Below are positions 8,752-16,156 of a DNA stretch of 64,000 bases, one piece after another. Source of the stretch: Halomonas alimentaria (GTDB lineage Bacteria; Pseudomonadota; Gammaproteobacteria; Pseudomonadales; Halomonadaceae); the NCBI RefSeq assembly GCF_009902005.1, contig NZ_WUTT01000001.1:2986805-3050804 (forward strand). The letters run 5' to 3'. Each line of letters begins with the position of its first letter. Positions within the stretch are counted from its first letter, which is position 1. Below the pieces are notes generated by a model. That model worked only from the letters and a program-made list of their open reading frames with translations, had not been told where the DNA came from and made no database searches. Made by a program: the position numbers and the translations under genes.

Positions 8752-9397
8752 AGCCCTGGCCGCGACGGGTCTGGATGCTTGGTTTGCCCAGGTGACGGCG
8801 CAGCCGCGCGATGTACACCTCGATGAGATTGGGTGCCGCGGCGTCCTGCTCCAGGGCGTAGAGCTGGTTGAGGAGGTGCTCCTTGGAGAGCACGCGCCCC
8901 GGATGATGCATGAAGTAGCGCAGCAGCACGAACTCGGTGCCTGTCAGCGGGTGCCAGGGGCCATCGGCCACACGGACGCACTGGTTGGCCTCGTCCAGGG
9001 AGACATCACCCAGCGTCAACTGACTGGAGAGTCGCCCCGATTGGCGGCGCAACAGTGCCTTGACCCGGGCGATAAGCTCGGCTTCGTGGAAGGGTTTGGT
9101 CAGGTAGTCATCCGCGCCGCCTTCGAGCCCGACGACCTTGTCTTCCCAGGTGTCCCGAGCCGTCAGGATCAACACCGGCAGGTCGCGGCCCGACTGGCGC
9201 CACCGCTTGAGCAGGTCGAGACCCGAGCCATCGGGAAGGCCCAGGTCCATGATCGCCAGCGCATAGGTCTCGGTCGTCATAAGCGCCTCGGCGATTCTCA
9301 GAGACGTGGCCAGGTCGACCCGGTAACCGTTGTCCTTGAGGGATTCGGCGAGGCTCTCGGCCAGCAAGTCGTCATCTTCGAGTAGCAAGAGCTTCAT
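8732..9397 (-). CDS. OmpR/PhoB-family response regulator, copper cluster
   Basis: A 221-residue DNA-binding response regulator. The receiver domain shows the acidic pocket EDDD at 7-10, phospho-acceptor Asp51 (IMDLGLPDGSG) and Lys101 (LTKPF). The winged-helix domain follows from about 125 (LTGTEFVLLRYFMHHPGRVLSKEHLL ... VYIARLRRHLGK ... RRGQGYVF). ATG at 9397 was chosen because the receiver fold starts there. It lies 8 bp after the cupredoxin gene and overlaps the kinase. It probably binds the three TTCAG-N6-TTCAG repeats in this island (inference). Confidence 0.92.
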   Translation of the reverse strand: MKLLLLEDDDLLAESLAESLKDNGYRVDLATSLRIAEALMTTETYALAIMDLGLPDGSGLDLLKRWRQSGRDLPVLILTARDTWEDKVVGLEGGADDYLTKPFHEAELIARVKALLRRQSGRLSSQLTLGDVSLDEANQCVRVADGPWHPLTGTEFVLLRYFMHHPGRVLSKEHLLNQLYALEQDAAAPNLIEVYIARLRRHLGKPSIQTRRGQGYVFVAD

Positions 9398-9405
9398 GCG
9401 TCGGC

Positions 9406-9906
9406 TCACTTGCCCAGCTGGATCTCGCCGACCATGCCGGACTCGGAGTGTCCCGGGATGTTGCAGGCATAGACGAGCGACTCCACGTCGGCGGGGGCGG
9501 TCCACACCAGCTCTGCGGTGTCGCCGGGCGCGATGGTTACCGCCGGCATCTCGCCGCCATGCGCACCTTCCGCCATGTCATGGCCGCCATGGCCGTCGTG
9601 GCCGTCACCATGACCACTGTCTCCCATAGCCTGCATCATCTCGCGGTGCGCTTCCTGGGCTGCGGCATCGCCGATCACGAATTCGTGCTTCAGGTTGCCG
9701 GTGTTGACTACCTTGAAGCGCACAGTCTCTCCAGCGGTGATGCCGAGTGTCTCGGGATCAAACCACATGTCACCGGCCTCGACCTGGATGGTGCGGTCGA
9801 CCTCGGCATCTGGCGCTGTAGCGTGAGAACCACCATGTTCACCGGCAGCAAGGGCGGAAGTGGCGGCCAGGCAAAGGGTGATGGCCAGCAGTGACTTGCG
9901 CATCAT
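9406..9906 (-). CDS. periplasmic cupredoxin-domain protein with His/Met-rich insert
   Basis: A 166-residue exported protein (signal ending near SALAAG). The fold is plastocyanin-like, with type-1 copper ligands visible as His74 (NLKHEF), Cys148, His153 and Met158 (ACNIPGHSESGM). Between the strands lies a His/Met/Gly insert (about 93-120, with GHGDGHDGHGGH) that could bind extra copper. It is the first gene of the cupredoxin-regulator-kinase unit. ATG at 9906 or 9903 would both give a good signal peptide. It probably acts as a periplasmic copper carrier or store. Confidence 0.88.
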   Translation of the reverse strand: MMRKSLLAITLCLAATSALAAGEHGGSHATAPDAEVDRTIQVEAGDMWFDPETLGITAGETVRFKVVNTGNLKHEFVIGDAAAQEAHREMMQAMGDSGHGDGHDGHGGHDMAEGAHGGEMPAVTIAPGDTAELVWTAPADVESLVYACNIPGHSESGMVGEIQLGK

Positions 9907-9938
9907 GGAACCTCTTTGATCGTATCAGGGGAGCATTG

Positions 9939-9970
9939 GTTATACCGCAGCAACCTGAAATGAGACTGAA
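9939..9970 (-). promoter_or_regulatory. predicted copper response-regulator box and promoter of cupredoxin-TCS unit
   Basis: On the minus strand TTCAG-TCTCAT-TTCAG (9970-9955) is followed after 10 nt by TATAAC (9944-9939), a good -10 and the best of the three copies. This suggests autoregulation of the two-component system. Confidence 0.62.
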
Positions 9971-9981
9971 CTCGAAACCTC

Positions 9982-10013
9982 TTGACCCTTGTGTAACGCG
10001 CAGGTTGTAGCAT
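9982..10013 (+). promoter_or_regulatory. MerR/CueR-type promoter of the small copper-protein unit
   Basis: TTGACC and TAGCAT are separated by 20 bp, the layout seen on the other strand at 3089-3120. The 12-mer CCCTTGTGTAAC is present at both sites (9986-9997 and 3098-3109). The internal dyad is weaker here (CCTTG...CAGG). Confidence 0.5.
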
Positions 10014-10114
10014 CCAAGGGTCTGATGAAGGCCATGCCGAATCCCTTGTCCTGGATCATGTCGGACGACACGACCACCAAGGCAGAATGGGGCCTCGACT
10101 ATGAGGATGACCGA

Positions 10115-10417
10115 ATGACCTGCAATGTTCGCTACCTGCTGCACACCCGAGGAGTACGCCTGATGGCGTTGCTACTCGCGGTATTGCTGCTGGTCGCCAG
10201 CCTGCCCGGTCATGCGACCATGGACGCCTGCGCCGTCGACTGTGGCACATCCCAGGTCGAGATGCTCGATCATACCGTCGCCGACTGCGGCGCCTGCGCG
10301 GCATTGACCGCCACGCCGATTGTCCCCCGCGTCCCTCCGGACGCTCTTGTAGACCTGGCCGACCCAGCCGTGGTCGAGTTCATCGCTGCACCACCCCGAG
10401 AACCTCCCAAGTCCTGA
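10115..10417 (+). CDS. small exported Cys-containing protein, copper cluster (CopL/DUF2946-like)
   Basis: A 100-residue protein with a signal-anchor or signal peptide (LMALLLAVLLLVASLPGHA). A short Cys-rich segment follows, with CAVDC and CGAC (MDACAVDCGTSQ ... VADCGACAAL). ATG at 10115 has AGGA eight bases upstream and lies downstream of the predicted start site; earlier in-frame starts at 10025 or 9989 lack this. Its size and form resemble the small DUF2946 or CopL proteins of copper loci, but I do not assign it firmly. The Cys pairs may bind Cu+. Confidence 0.55.
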   Translation: MTCNVRYLLHTRGVRLMALLLAVLLLVASLPGHATMDACAVDCGTSQVEMLDHTVADCGACAALTATPIVPRVPPDALVDLADPAVVEFIAAPPREPPKS

Positions 10418-10490
10418 CGTCGCTCGACTTCCCGGTAACGACGTATTGGCTCGTTATCGGCGCCCCCTTTCTTTCGTCAGGAGTCACATC

Positions 10491-10643
10491 ATGTACGCCA
10501 ACGATTGCTTTTCCCTGATGGGGTCAATGGGTTGGATGGGCTGGCTGATGCCCTTGACCGTCATGCTTCTGCTCGGTCTCGGCATTGCCGTTCTCGCCAA
10601 GTACCTCTTCACGTCTCGTCGGTCTCGGGAGGATCGCTCATGA
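10491..10643 (+). CDS. 50-residue Met-rich membrane miniprotein
   Basis: A very small protein with a Met/Trp-rich N-terminus (LMGSMGWMGWLMP), one membrane helix and a basic-acidic tail (SRRSREDRS). CAGGAG lies eight bases before ATG 10491. The stop overlaps the start of the DUF411 gene by ATGA, so the two are coupled. The Met-rich segment is consistent with Cu+ contact; the function is unknown. Confidence 0.65.
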   Translation: MYANDCFSLMGSMGWMGWLMPLTVMLLLGLGIAVLAKYLFTSRRSREDRS

Positions 10644-11080
10644 ACCGTTTTGCCCCCACTCTGGTTGTCTCCGCAGCGCTGCTGATCGGTGCCGGCACCG
10701 CACAGGCCGCTATGCCCGATGCGGCGACCCTCTACAAGAACCCCCAGTGCGGCTGCTGCGATGAATATGCCCGCCAACTCGAAGCGCTCGGCGTCGAGGT
10801 CACCGTCGTCGACGACGTGCCGATCGGCCAGGTCAAGGAACGTGCCGGGCTTCCCTACGGTCTGGGCTCCTGCCACACCATCGAGATGGGCGAGTACATC
10901 ATCGAGGGTCACGTGCCCTTCGAGGCGGTAGAGAAACTCTTCGAGGAGCACCCCGACACCGACGGCATCGGCCTGGCGGGCATGCCCATCGGCACCCCGG
11001 GCATGCCCGGGCCAAAACAGGGTGACTGGAGCGTCTACCAGTTTCGCGCCGGAGAAGCCCAGCCATACATGACGCTGTAA
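10640..11080 (+). CDS. periplasmic DUF411 metal-binding protein
   Basis: A 146-residue exported protein (signal ending GTAQA|AMPDA). It has the DUF411 hallmarks: YKNPQCGCCDEYARQLE near residues 33-49, GLGSCHTIEMGEYIIEGHVP, and GLAGMPIGTPGMPG near the middle. Related proteins (CusF-like or CopG-like contexts) bind copper through the CGCC cluster. ATG 10640 overlaps the preceding miniprotein stop; an earlier in-frame start would remove the signal peptide from the N-terminus. It is the last gene of the plus-strand copper unit. Confidence 0.88.
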   Translation: MNRFAPTLVVSAALLIGAGTAQAAMPDAATLYKNPQCGCCDEYARQLEALGVEVTVVDDVPIGQVKERAGLPYGLGSCHTIEMGEYIIEGHVPFEAVEKLFEEHPDTDGIGLAGMPIGTPGMPGPKQGDWSVYQFRAGEAQPYMTL

Positions 11081-11101
11081 CGTCTCCACGTGATGGCAAC
11101 T

Positions 11102-11125
11102 GCCCGGGTGAAGCCTCACCCGGGC
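11102..11125. terminator. hairpin after DUF411 gene
   Basis: A perfect 10-bp stem GCCCGGGTGA/TCACCCGGGC with loop AGCC lies 22 bp after the DUF411 stop. No T-tract follows, so termination efficiency is uncertain. Confidence 0.45.
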
Positions 11126-11133
11126 AAATAGAG

Positions 11134-11163
11134 AAAATCGGGCCGCCATGAAGGTGGCGGCCC
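11134..11163 (-). terminator. Rho-independent terminator of the MBL-fold gene
   Basis: The stem GGGCCGCC/GGCGGCCC has an 8-nt loop. On the minus strand it is followed by CGATTTTCTC. It starts just beyond the stop of the metallo-beta-lactamase-fold gene. Confidence 0.75.
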
Positions 11164-11169
11164 TTGGGA

Positions 11170-12045
11170 TCAGAAGGAGATGACCTCGCCGTCGGCGGGG
11201 ATCACGACATGATCCTCGATGCCCACCGCCTGCACGTACTCTCTCAACTCTTCCCGTGTCAGCGACATATGGTTGATAGCATCCATGTGTGTGGCGACTA
11301 CTGTTGCTTCCGGTGCTGTCTGGGTAGCGCGCAGTACATCTTCCTTGCCCATGATGATGGGATCATCATAATCGCTGCGCATCGCTTGCCCTGCGTTGAG
11401 CACCACAATCTTAGGGTCATACTCATCTAACGCCTGATCAACTTCATCGCGCCATATGGTGTCGCCTACCAGGTAGAGAGTCTCCTGGCCAGGTGCTTGG
11501 AAGACTACGCCCATCACATCTCCGAGAGCGGCCGCGACTTCAGGTGAGGCATACATTTCATCGGTGCCATGCTGGCCGCCTGTCCTGCTCAGGGTTACGC
11601 CATCGAACTCGGCCTTATCGGAAAGTATGCGCACGTTGGTAAAGCCCTGCTCACGGATCATCGCTGCATCGGCCTGGTGCTGAGCGAACAGTGGGATATC
11701 CTTCGGCAGCAGCGCCTGGGCGGCGGCGTCCCAGTGGTCGAGGTGGGTGTGGGTGACGATCACGGCGTCCGTGTCGTCGATCACATCCTCTGCCGGCATT
11801 GGCAACCCAACCAGCGGATTGCGCAGCTCGCTACGGTAGGTGCCATCGAAACCCGGGTAGGCGCCCTGCTTGGCCAGCATGGGATCGATCAGGAAGGTGG
11901 TATCCCCATAGGTGATCTTCACCGTGGCATTGCGGATCTGCTGCACCTGCTGCGTTGTCTCCTGAGAGATCGAGTCCGCGGATGCACTGCCGGCGATGAG
12001 GGCCGTGGCCAGGGCCAGGGAACTGGCGAGGGTCTTGATCAGCAT
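11170..12045 (-). CDS. exported metallo-beta-lactamase-fold hydrolase
   Basis: A 291-residue protein with a signal peptide ending at SASA|DSIS and an MBL-fold zinc site HTHLDHWD near residues 98-105. Downstream metal residues are HG (GGQHGTDEM), VGDTIW and THMDAINH. It resembles UlaG-like and other MBL metal-dependent hydrolases acting on small esters or lactones. The substrate cannot be read from the sequence. It is transcribed divergently from a GlxA-type regulator, which probably controls it. ATG 12045 has a GGAGGA ribosome site. Confidence 0.85.
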   Translation of the reverse strand: MLIKTLASSLALATALIAGSASADSISQETTQQVQQIRNATVKITYGDTTFLIDPMLAKQGAYPGFDGTYRSELRNPLVGLPMPAEDVIDDTDAVIVTHTHLDHWDAAAQALLPKDIPLFAQHQADAAMIREQGFTNVRILSDKAEFDGVTLSRTGGQHGTDEMYASPEVAAALGDVMGVVFQAPGQETLYLVGDTIWRDEVDQALDEYDPKIVVLNAGQAMRSDYDDPIIMGKEDVLRATQTAPEATVVATHMDAINHMSLTREELREYVQAVGIEDHVVIPADGEVISF

Positions 12046-12113
12046 CTGGATGCTCCTCCATTACGTTACTGGGTGATGGCAACCAGTCTAGCGGGGCGCG
12101 GTTGAGCAAAAAA

Positions 12114-12150
12114 TTGGCCTGAATGACAATATTCGAAAGATTCGGGCCAA
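12114..12150. promoter_or_regulatory. 37-bp dyad in the MBL/GlxA intergenic region
   Basis: TTGGCCTGAAT (12114-12124) and ATTCGGGCCAA (12140-12150) form an inverted repeat matching at 10 of 11 positions. It is centred between the divergent genes, with a further GAAT-N6-ATTC inside. It is a likely operator for the adjacent AraC-type regulator. Confidence 0.5.
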
Positions 12151-12190
12151 GGTGCCATGATTATGAGGAACGAAGCTCAGGAGTCGCACC

Positions 12191-13144
12191 TTGCCGTTGC
12201 CCAGCGTCGGACTGATCCTTTACCCGAATATCAGTCCCTTCCATTTCTCGGTGCCCTATACGGTGTTCGGTATGGCCTTGCCCGATCGCCCACTGTTCGA
12301 TCTGTCCATCGTGGCGCTGGAGGGGAAGCCGCTGGCGGCCGAGCGGGCGATGACGGTACGGCCCGACGGCGGCCTGGAGCTGCTGGACCGGGTGGATATC
12401 GCGGTGGTGCCTGGCTGGCATGACCTGAATGAAGCGCCGCCGCCAGAGCTGGCCGAGTCGCTCGTCCGGTGTCATGAGCGGGGTGCCCATGTGGTGGGAC
12501 TCTGTTACGGCACCTATGCCCTGGCTTACGCCGGGCTGCTGGACGGTAGGCGGGCGTCGACTCACTGGATGGCCGAGCAGGATTTCATCGGCCGCTTTCC
12601 CAGAGTCAAGCTGGATACCAATGCGCTCTACGTGGAGGAGGATCGTCTGGTGACGTCTGCCGGTACCGCGGCCGGCCTGGATTGTTGCTTGTTCCTGGTG
12701 CGTGAATATTACGGCGCGCAAATTGCCAACAAGGTGGCCCGGGCCATGGTGGTCCCACCGCATCGAGAGGGTGGGCAAGCGCAGTTCATCGAGCAGCCGG
12801 TTGCTACCTCTACCCAGGACGCCCACATCAACCGCCTGCTCGACTACCTGCGAGAACACCTGGCGGAGTCGCACACCATCGATGCGCTTGCCACCCGTAC
12901 CGCCATGAGTCGGCGGACCTTCACGCGCCACTTCCACAAGGCCACCGGCATGACGGTGGTGGAGTGGCTGGTGAGCGAGCGGCTGCGGCGTGGACGCGAG
13001 CTGTTGGAAACCACCTCCTTGTCGGTAGAGGCCATTGCGGAAAGGGTCGGTTTCCACACGGCGACATCGTTTCGGCAACATTTCAGGCAGCGGCATCGGG
13101 TCAGCCCCCGCGACTGGCGAAAGACCTTCGGCGAAAGCACCTGA
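12191..13144 (+). CDS. GlxA-type AraC-family transcriptional regulator (DJ-1/PfpI head)
   Basis: A 317-residue regulator. Residues about 1-190 form a DJ-1/PfpI-like domain, with the nucleophile-elbow-like segment HVVGLCYGTYALA. The C-terminal 100 residues are an AraC helix-turn-helix pair (LATRTAMSRRTFTRHFHKATG ... AIAERVGFHTATSFRQHFRQRH). The start is a TTG at 12191: AGGAG lies 7 bases upstream, and a stop at 12164 with no ATG between them leaves no alternative. It is divergent from the MBL-fold gene. The inducer is unknown. Confidence 0.88.
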   Translation: MPLPSVGLILYPNISPFHFSVPYTVFGMALPDRPLFDLSIVALEGKPLAAERAMTVRPDGGLELLDRVDIAVVPGWHDLNEAPPPELAESLVRCHERGAHVVGLCYGTYALAYAGLLDGRRASTHWMAEQDFIGRFPRVKLDTNALYVEEDRLVTSAGTAAGLDCCLFLVREYYGAQIANKVARAMVVPPHREGGQAQFIEQPVATSTQDAHINRLLDYLREHLAESHTIDALATRTAMSRRTFTRHFHKATGMTVVEWLVSERLRRGRELLETTSLSVEAIAERVGFHTATSFRQHFRQRHRVSPRDWRKTFGEST

Positions 13145-13426
13145 TTATCGTTGGTCCTATCCTTCTGCACGTGACCGCTCTCGATGCCGACGCTATGCCC
13201 GCCGGTGACAGCGGCGACTCTGTGGGCCGTCGGCCCTTGGCTCAAGCGCCCCGCAAGTCGCAGCCGACTGCGGCGGTGCGGGGCGGGAGACGCGCGGCCT
13301 TGATCCCGGCCGGCTTTTCTCCCAGGCGTATCATGGTCTTGCCCAGCATCGGCGGAACAATGTCCCGGCCGAGAGCTGCTATCATGGCGCCATTTCGTTA
13401 GCCACCATCCCGCTGGATCTCCCGCT
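13145..13426 (+). other. intergenic region upstream of cobT
   Basis: This 282-bp gap holds a GC-rich hairpin (GCCCCGCA near 13249, TGCGGGGC near 13277) and a second nested stem (GGGAGA ... TCTCCC) ending in GGCTTTTCTCCC, which may terminate the regulator transcript. A TATCAT hexamer at 13379-13384 could be the -10 of the cobT operon. The conserved B12-box of cobalamin riboswitches is not seen here. Confidence 0.35.
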
Positions 13427-14473
13427 ATGCTCGCCGACACCCTTGCCGCCCTGACCCCCGCCGATCACGCCGCCGGCCACCGTATGGCGTTGCATCTGGA
13501 TAACCTCACCAAGCCACCTGGCAGCCTGGGGCGCCTGGAAACGCTGGCCGTGACGCTGGCGGCGATCTCCGGCGAGGCCTCTCCCCGGGTCTCGCCCCCA
13601 GGGATGCTGGTCTTCGCTGCCGACCATGGGGTAGCCGCCGAGGGTGTCTCGGCCTTTCCCCAGGAGGTCACCGCACAGATGGTGGCCAACTTCGTGGCCG
13701 GCGGGGCGGCGATCAACGTCTTCGCCCGCCAGCTCGGGGCACGCCTCGAGGTGATCGACGTGGGGGTGGCTGCCACGCTGCCCGGCCAGGGCGTCGTGGA
13801 TGAGAAGGTGCGCCATGGCACCGCCAACATGGTCGAGACGGATGCCATGCATCGCGATCAGGCGGTGTCGGCCATCGAGGCGGGCATCCGCGCCGCCGAG
13901 CGGGCCGTCGATGCCGGCTGCCGCTGCCTGATCATCGGCGAGATGGGCATCGCCAATACCACGGCGAGCAGCGCCCTGCTCGCCACGCTCAGCGAGGCGC
14001 CGGTGGCCGGCCTGATCGGCAGCGGTACCGGCCTTCCGGCCGAACGCCTTGCCCACAAGCAGGCGGTCATCGAACGCGCCCTTGCCGCCCGTGCGCCGGA
14101 TCGTGACGACCCCTTGGACGTGCTCGCCAAGCTTGGGGGACTCGAGATCGCCGCCATGACCGGCGCCTACCTGGGCGGAGCGGCTCGCCGGGTGCCGCTG
14201 CTGGTGGACGGCTTCATCGCCACGGTGGCCGCGCTGGTGGCCTGTCGACTGGGAGCCGACACCCGCGACTATCTGATCTTCGGACACCGCTCCCGCGAGC
14301 CGGGCCACACTCATGCCCTGGCAGCCCTCGATGCCCAGCCGCTGCTCGACCTCGAGCTGTGCCTGGGGGAGGGCACCGGCGCGGCCCTGGCCTACCCGCT
14401 ACTGGAAGCGGCCTGTCGTGTGCCGGCCGAGATGGCCACCTTCGACGCTATCGGCATCGACACCGCGCCGTGA
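13427..14473 (+). CDS. cobT: nicotinate-nucleotide:dimethylbenzimidazole phosphoribosyltransferase
   Basis: CobT, 348 residues, makes alpha-ribazole phosphate from 5,6-dimethylbenzimidazole and nicotinate mononucleotide, the lower-ligand activation step of cobalamin assembly. Visible motifs are HLDNLTKPPGSLG, FAADHGV, GEMGIANTT and the catalytic-glutamate segment CLGEGTGAA near the end. Length is typical. It is the first gene of a tightly overlapping run; the next gene starts on a GTG overlapping its stop (GTGA). Confidence 0.97.
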   Translation: MLADTLAALTPADHAAGHRMALHLDNLTKPPGSLGRLETLAVTLAAISGEASPRVSPPGMLVFAADHGVAAEGVSAFPQEVTAQMVANFVAGGAAINVFARQLGARLEVIDVGVAATLPGQGVVDEKVRHGTANMVETDAMHRDQAVSAIEAGIRAAERAVDAGCRCLIIGEMGIANTTASSALLATLSEAPVAGLIGSGTGLPAERLAHKQAVIERALAARAPDRDDPLDVLAKLGGLEIAAMTGAYLGGAARRVPLLVDGFIATVAALVACRLGADTRDYLIFGHRSREPGHTHALAALDAQPLLDLELCLGEGTGAALAYPLLEAACRVPAEMATFDAIGIDTAP

Positions 14474-15174
14474 CGTCGGAACAACGTCTCGCCTTCGGCC
14501 CGGGAATCACCCTCGACGTCACCGCCGACTGGGTGCACCTGGCCGCCTCGCGCCCGCTCTGGACCCTGAGTAGCGCCCTGGTGGGCGGCGGCTTCGGCTG
14601 GCGGCGGCACTTCTGCAATTTCCACGTGGACAAGGGGTACGCCGGGGGCGCGCCGGCGGCGGATCTCGCCGACTGGCTGGCGGCGCGACGGCTGCCGGCG
14701 GGCGAGAGCCTGGCCATGATGACCGCGGTGCGCCTTGAACACCTGCACGTGGAGGCGGGGCAGGGGGTGCTGGCGGCGGTGACCGCCGGGGCCGGCAATG
14801 CCGTGGATATCGCCGCCCCTCTGGCCGGGGATCCTCGGCCGGTAGGCACCATCAATACCCTGCTCCTGATCGATGGCCACCTCACCGACGGCGGCCTGGT
14901 CAACGCCTGCCTGTCGGCCAGCGAGGCCAAGGTGCGCGCCCTGCACTCCCTCGGGGTGCTGGACCCCCATAGCGGCACGCCGGCCAGCGGCACTTCCACC
15001 GATTGCCTGGCCGTTGCCGCGACGCAAGTGGGCGAGGTGACCCCCTATGCCGGTTCGGGAACACGGCTCGGTCGCGAGCTGGGCCGGGCGGTTTATCGGG
15101 CCACCCGCGCCTCGCTGCTGGCCTCCCGGGAGTGGCGGCGGCGCCAGGCGATGGAGGAGGGCACCCATGGCTGA
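14470..15174 (+). CDS. cbiZ: adenosylcobinamide amidohydrolase
   Basis: A 234-residue CbiZ-family protein. CbiZ removes the aminopropanol tail from adenosylcobinamide to give adenosylcobyric acid, so that salvaged corrinoids can re-enter assembly through CbiB. Family features visible include the GGGFG segment, DIAAPLAGDPRPVGTIN, GHLTDGGLVNA and a GTSTDCLAVA segment near residue 175. It starts at GTG 14470, overlapping the cobT stop, and ends 8 bp inside cbiB. Its presence indicates corrinoid remodelling. Confidence 0.88.
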   Translation: MTSEQRLAFGPGITLDVTADWVHLAASRPLWTLSSALVGGGFGWRRHFCNFHVDKGYAGGAPAADLADWLAARRLPAGESLAMMTAVRLEHLHVEAGQGVLAAVTAGAGNAVDIAAPLAGDPRPVGTINTLLLIDGHLTDGGLVNACLSASEAKVRALHSLGVLDPHSGTPASGTSTDCLAVAATQVGEVTPYAGSGTRLGRELGRAVYRATRASLLASREWRRRQAMEEGTHG

Positions 15175-16156
15175 GCCGCTGTCGCCTGCGCTGCTGGCCC
15201 TGGTGCTGGCCGCCGTGGTCCTGGACCTGGCCATCGGCGATCCGCGCCGGCTGCCCCATCCGGTGGTGGGCATGGGGGCGGTGATCGCCCTATTGGAGCG
15301 CGCCTGGAACCATGGCTCGCCCCGGGCGCGCCGAATCCGCGGCGCGCTGATGACCGCCCTGGTGGTGGCGGGCAGCGCCCTGCTGGCCTGGGTCGCCATC
15401 GCCCTGCTGGCGAACCTGCACCCCTGGCTGGGCTGGCTGGCGGAGGGGTGGCTGCTGGCCAGCTGCCTGGCCATTCGCGGCCTGCGCGACGCCGCCCTCT
15501 CGGTGGCCGCACCGCTGGCCCGGGGCGACCTGCCCGCGGCGCGTCGGGCGCTCTCCCTGATCGTCGGCCGCGACACCGAGGGGCTGGACGAGGGGGAGGT
15601 GACCCGCGGGGCGGTGGAGACCGTGGCCGAGAACACGGTGGACGGCATCACCGCGCCGCTCCTCTTCGCTATGCTGGGGGGCGCCCCGCTGGCGGTGGCC
15701 TACAAGGCGGTCAACACCCTGGACTCCATGGTGGGCTACCGCAGCGAGCGCTACCGCGACTTCGGCCGGGCCTCGGCGCGCCTGGATGACGCCGCCAACT
15801 GGCTGCCGGCCAGGCTCACCGCCCTGACCCTGTGGCTGGGTGCCTGTTGCCTGGCGGTTGGTCGGCAGGCCCTCCATACCCGCAGTGCCCTGGCCGCCAC
15901 TCGCCGCGAGGCGCCCCGGCACCCGAGCCCCAACAGCGGCTGGCCCGAGGCCATGGTGGCCAACCTGCTGGAGGTCCAGCTCGGCGGCACCAACCGCTAC
16001 CGCGGCGAGATCTCCGAGCGCGCCCGCCTGGGTACGCCTCGGGAGCCGCTGGGCCAGGCCCATATCGGTGCGGCGATTCGCCTGATGCACGGTGGCTGGC
16101 TGGTCTTCCTCATCCTGCTGGCGGCGACGGTGCTGCTTGGAGAGACAATATCGTGA
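15167..16156 (+). CDS. cbiB: adenosylcobinamide-phosphate synthase
   Basis: A 329-residue polytopic inner-membrane protein (CbiB/CobD of P. denitrificans) that joins adenosylcobyric acid to aminopropanol phosphate. Motifs are DLAIGDPRRLPHPVVGMG at the N-terminus, VETVAENTVDGITAPL and YKAVNTLDSMVGYRSERY. ATG 15167 has GGAGGAGGG upstream. It overlaps cbiZ by 8 bp and the decarboxylase gene by GTGA. Confidence 0.96.
   Translation: MAEPLSPALLALVLAAVVLDLAIGDPRRLPHPVVGMGAVIALLERAWNHGSPRARRIRGALMTALVVAGSALLAWVAIALLANLHPWLGWLAEGWLLASCLAIRGLRDAALSVAAPLARGDLPAARRALSLIVGRDTEGLDEGEVTRGAVETVAENTVDGITAPLLFAMLGGAPLAVAYKAVNTLDSMVGYRSERYRDFGRASARLDDAANWLPARLTALTLWLGACCLAVGRQALHTRSALAATRREAPRHPSPNSGWPEAMVANLLEVQLGGTNRYRGEISERARLGTPREPLGQAHIGAAIRLMHGGWLVFLILLAATVLLGETIS

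Noticed and set aside
13145-13426. Possible second cobalamin riboswitch before cobT (GCCCCGCAA and GGAGAC words)
   Set aside because: The words resemble parts of the 3' half, but the B12-box core and the GGGAA-type elements are missing or out of order.
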